The notes under the pieces are model-generated. The model made no database searches and was not told the origin of the DNA. It saw only the letters and a program-made list of their open reading frames with translations. A program made the position numbers and the translations under genes. Positions 60,079 to 64,000 of a stretch of 64,000 nucleotides of DNA are shown in pieces. The DNA is from Cacajao melanocephalus (lineage: Eukaryota > Chordata > Mammalia > Primates > Pitheciidae), in NCBI GenBank assembly GCA_963573385.1, contig CAUYLG010062055.1, positions 50,313-114,312 of the forward strand, read 5' to 3'. Numbering within the stretch: position 1 is the first letter of the stretch; each line of letters begins with the position of its first letter.

Positions 60079-60084
60079 CACTCC

Positions 60085-60300
60085 TAGATGCCCTGTGGGA
60101 CCATGCTCCTATGTCTCTTGCATTATTTTCTATGACAGCACATTGTTTATTCTTTTCAGAACACTTATCACAGCCTACAATCATTTTGTAGATTTATATG
60201 CTTATTTGTTTCATATCTGGCCTTTCCACAAAAATGTCAACCTCTTGAGGGTAAATGCCTTCTCTGTCTTGTCCTCCTATAGGTCTGGCACCTGATTAGT
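60085..60300 (+). mobile_element. L2 3' end, right half
   Basis: GACAGCACATTGTTTATTC, CAGAACACTTATCACAGCCT, ATGCTTATTTGTTTCATATC and CAACCTCTTGAGGGTAAATG continue the L2 interrupted at 59001. Confidence 0.75.
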
Positions 60301-60724
60301 CTAACTCCGCTTCTCAGTAGCTGTAAGGCCTTGGGAAAGTTGCTTCCTGTGCCTCAGTTTCTTTAGCCTTTGGGGTGATGACAACAGCCCCTAACTAATT
60401 GGATTGTTGTGAGTGTAACATAAATGAATACTTATAAAGTGCTTCAAATATTACCTTGCCGGTGGTAAATATTCAGGACATATAAGCTGCTAGTATTTTT
60501 AATATTATAGTAGAAACTCAATAAACATCTACCAAGGGACTAAATGAAGGAATTCATTGATCTCTTTGTCCTACAATCTTAAGTATCCAAGACACAACTG
60601 AGAAAATCCCAAAGACCTCTAGACAGCTAAAACGGATGTCCCACAGGCTATAGCAAAGCCCATCCAATTAACTTATAGGCAAGCTCTTGGGCCATTACTC
60701 AGAACCTAATTACTTAATAGTCTT

Positions 60725-60920
60725 AGCAGATATTTATTAGTCACCTAACATATGCAAAGCATTGTGCTGGGTGCTGGGGGAAGGGGACAGAGAGACACAA
60801 AGGTGAATTGAGCTCATTACCTTCCTTCAAAAGAGCATCCTGTCTAGAGGGGAAGATAAAAGAGCCACCAATCACACAATTACAAGAGTGTGAGCAAGGT
60901 AGGTGGAGGTGCAATAGAGT
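60725..60920. mobile_element. Unnamed ancient mammalian repeat
   Basis: ATTTATTAGTCACCTAACAT, GCATTGTGCTGGGTGCTGGG and GAGGGGAAGATAAAAGAGCC follow the familiar pattern also seen at 22360 and 44620. Confidence 0.4.
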
Positions 60921-61203
60921 GATGTTGACTATCAAGGTGGCCAGGCTCAATTAGTCACAATTATAACGTGCATAACAAGCTTAATTATCTGGTTTCCTAG
61001 TCCATAATGGATTAGAAACAGTGTATTAGAAGAGAAAAAAGAAGGAGTTATGGCTAGTGGCAGGTATGATGACAATAGCAAAAAGTGACAACAGGAACAA
61101 AGAATCAAAATTGTTAACAACACTGAAAGCAGAAATTAGATAACTGAAGCACAGTAGCTTAAAGTCAGTTAGCATAGAAGCACCTGCTACATAAAAGTCA
61201 AGA

Positions 61204-61440
61204 GGCAGTACGGCATTGTAGTTAAGATATGGCTCTGGAGCCAGACCGCCTGGGTTTAAATCCTAACACCATCATTTACTGTCACTTGAATGAGCAACTT
61301 AACCTCTCTGTTCCTCAGTTTTCTCATCTATACAATGAAGAAGGATGATGGTAGCACCTGCTTCATAAAGTTGTTGTAATAATTAAATGAGTTAATATTG
61401 TTAAGTACTTAAGAGTTCCTGGCATATAGCAATTCTGAAA
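61204..61440 (+). mobile_element. MIR SINE, almost full length
   Basis: It runs from GCATTGTAGTTAAGATATGG and GGAGCCAGACCGCCTGGGTT through CAACTTAACCTCTCTGTTCC to AAATGAGTTAATATTGTTAA and the GCATATAGCAATT tail. It is the best-preserved MIR in the window. Confidence 0.92.
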
Positions 61441-61724
61441 GCCTGTATTTGTCAGGACTGGCTGGGTTTGCTGCAGTAACAAACAGCCCCCCACATCTCA
61501 GTGACTTAACATAATGAAGGTTTATTTTTCACCTATACTCATGTTCATCACTGAGAGACAGAAGGTTCTACCCTGAATTATTGCCTGTATTTGTCAGGAC
61601 TGGCTGGGTTTGCTGCAGTAACAAACAGTCCCCCACATCCCCGTGACTTAACATAATGGAGGTTTATTTTTCATCTATACTCATGTTCATCATTGAGAGG
61701 CAGAAAGTTCTACTCTGAATTATC
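61441..61724. repeat. 142-bp tandem duplication
   Basis: Two adjacent units, 61441-61582 and 61583-61724, begin with the same GCCTGTATTTGTCAGGACTG and end with TGAATTAT. They differ at only a few bases. The unit is part of an old LTR-like repeat (GTAACAAACAG, then GGTTTATTTTTC) that continues to about 61950. Confidence 0.95.
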
Positions 61725-61989
61725 CCTGTCTTCTCTCTAGGACCCAGGCTCATGGAACAGCCGCTGTTATAATGTCTCCTGTTGTGGCCAAGAATAAAGA
61801 GTTCCTTTGTGGATTGTTCATTGACAATTCAATGTTCATCACAAAAGGGGCATGTTCTCTGGCTCACAGCTCATTGCCCAGTGCTAGTCACATTGCTCCT
61901 ACCCTTCTGTGTGTCCAGAATGGGGATGATCAGAATGTTTGCCTAGCAGCACAAATCACAACCAGAGAGCCTCTCTGTACCAAGATATC

Positions 61990-62430
61990 ACACAGTCGTG
62001 GTTAGGCCACAGCGTTTAAAAACTATAGTGGCCCCAAGAGCTAAAGCTACTCCTTCGGGAAAATGAAATGAAGCTCCTGGGATTCTGTGTTTCTTAGTAT
62101 GAATACTATAGGCATTCGGTGGGTTGAGTGAGGGAGGGATGTGAGGTGAGAACAATTCATTTGTGGGACTGTTGCATACAGTGGAGGACATTAAGTGCCC
62201 CTGGCTCCTACTCACTAAATATCAGTGGTAGCCCTCCTCCAAGCCACTGTGACAATCAATGATTCCCCGATCTATGTCCTACGTGGAACTTCCTCATCCT
62301 TGCCTAAGAACCGCTGGCAAGTGTTTAATTCTGCCGTGTTGGCTCAAGTCAGAGCTGGTACCCAAATACTGCTTCCTGCCTCACAAATGATTGATTAGGA
62401 CCCTGAATTGTGTCTATTGTGGTTTGTTAA
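61990..62430. other. Stretch without recognised gene
   Basis: Nothing named. Confidence 0.4.
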
Positions 62431-62442
62431 CCAAGAATCAGA

Positions 62443-63047
<605 letters not shown>

Positions 63048-63057
63048 AAGAATCAGA

Positions 63058-63111
63058 GGCCAGGTGTGGTGGCTTATGCCTGTAATCTAAGTGTTTTGGG
63101 AGGCTTAGGTT
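63058..63111 (+). mobile_element. Alu 5' fragment, 54 bp
   Basis: GGCCAGGTGTGGTGGCTTAT, then TGTTTTGGGAGGCTTAGG, then an abrupt change to MIR. It has no tail, so it is a deletion remnant or template-switch product. Confidence 0.85.
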
Positions 63112-63235
63112 TGACTCCCAGCTCCAGCATCTGGTACCAGCTGTGTGAATCTAGAGACTTAATAACCTTTCTGAGCTCCTGTTTCTATACCTGGATTATG
63201 GAAGGTGACGAAATCTAACTCATAGAGTTCTTAAA
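63112..63235 (+). mobile_element. MIR SINE fragment
   Basis: TTTGACTCCCAGCTCCAGCA, CCAGCTGTGTGAATCTAGAG and TTAATAACCTTTCTGAGCTC are the 5' half of a MIR, degraded towards the 3' side. Confidence 0.7.
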
Positions 63236-63249
63236 AAGGGGAAAATGAG

Positions 63250-63513
63250 GGCCGGGCACAGTGGCTCACGCCTGTAATCTCAGCACTTTGGGAGGCCAAG
63301 GTGGAAGGATTACTTGAGCCCAGGTGTTTGAGACCAGCCTGGGCAACATGGCAAAACCCTGTCTCTGCAAAATATACAAAATTAGCTGGCACAGTGGCAC
63401 ACACAGGTACTTGGGAAGCTGAATTGGGAGGATCACTTGAGCCTGAGAGGTTAAGGCTGCCACAAGCTGTGATCGTGCTGCTGCACTCCAGCCAAGGTGA
63501 CAGCGTGTCCCCA
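63250..63513 (+). mobile_element. Alu (AluJ/S), missing its tail
   Basis: It runs from GGCCGGGCACAGTGGCTCAC to CCAAGGTGACAGCG and stops at TGTCCCCAAGAG without poly(A). A short deletion removed part of the right arm near GGCACACACAGG. Confidence 0.88.
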
Positions 63514-63922
63514 AGAGTACCGTTGGACCAGTGAGTGTGTGATGACTTTCTTGCTTCTTGGAAACCTTGGTCACTTTTTGTCCTCAGATTCCATGAGACA
63601 TTCCTCTATTTGCTTCATAAATTCCCCATTTTGCTTAAGCTAGTCTGAGTAGGTTTTTGTCATTCATCACCAAATTATTTCTGACTCATGTATATACCTC
63701 CTAGCAACATTTCTTTCAAATAAAAATTTTAAATGTGTTGCTTACAACAATAAGCTCCATGTAGCTGAACAATTTACTTTTGTGAAAAGTTTCTTTTTTC
63801 CACTGAGTCAATCAATGAACTATTGAAGTGTGGCTATGCAAAAATCAGCTACCATGGACAGAGGAGAGGAGGGGAGTGATGTGTATTCTGATAAGGAACA
63901 TTTTGGAGATAGCCTCAGTGGC

Positions 63923-64000
63923 GGGGGGGGGGGGGGGGGGCGGCCATTTAAATAGGGGGCCGGGCTTAGGGGCCGCTTTGGGATTAATATAAACATTGCC
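63923..64000. other. Poly(G) run and atypical GC-rich edge sequence
   Basis: Eighteen consecutive G at 63923-63940 are followed by CGGCCATTTAAATAGGGGG and CCGGGCTTAGGGGCCGC. The composition is unlike anything else in the window. A low-quality or artefactual contig end is the likely explanation. Confidence 0.6.

Overview
This window is nuclear DNA from a catarrhine primate, human or a close relative. About eighteen dimeric or truncated Alu copies, primate LTRs (THE1/MST), an Hsmar1 mariner and L1PA/PB-type 3' ends lie on a background of older mammalian repeats (MIR, L2, MLT1, MER5A, MER20, MER1, Tigger). I cannot name the species or the chromosome locus from sequence alone. I find no protein-coding exon, no tRNA or rRNA gene, no CRISPR array and no CpG island. 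The open reading frames are either chance frames or frames running through repeats. The window reads as intergenic DNA or a deep intron.

Layout. 1-5.8 kb: a MER1-type hAT transposon with its target-site duplication (TSD), a long alternating purine-pyrimidine satellite grown from an L1 tail, then a free Alu monomer and three Alus. 6-8 kb: L2 and MIR pieces. 8-11.4 kb and 21.8-22.3 kb: four copies of one LTR family. 11.4-18 kb: sparse, with MIR, MER5A, a small Tigger-like element and L2. 18-24.2 kb: THE1/MST LTRs, two MLT1 LTRs, a possible ERV1 LTR and an Alu. 26-30 kb: Alus, a TTCC microsatellite, a second MER1-type element and a Tigger-type transposon. 31.3-32.6 kb: an almost full-length but dead Hsmar1. 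33.5 kb: a perfect 21-bp hairpin. 34-43 kb: Alus, MIRs and MER20. 43.2-44.0 kb: a THE1 LTR nested in an MST LTR. 44.9-49.6 kb: L1 ends, two ERV1-like LTRs and a rearranged inverted duplication. 51-57.9 kb: Alus, MLT2, MLT1 and L1M. 58.6-60.3 kb: an LTR inside an LTR inside an L2. 61-64 kb: MIR, a tandem duplication, nested inverted Alus and a suspicious poly-G tract near the window edge.

What stands out is small-scale rearrangement, not genes. One segment of about 0.35 kb (47994-48347) has an inverted and circularly permuted copy at 46745-47148. A MIR/Alu junction of about 0.2 kb (53560-53760) was copied in inverted orientation into the middle of an MLT1 LTR at 56204-56394. There is also a 142-bp tandem duplication at 61441-61724. 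These read as local template-switch or DNA-circle events. Subfamily names come from remembered consensus patterns, and a RepeatMasker run would settle them.
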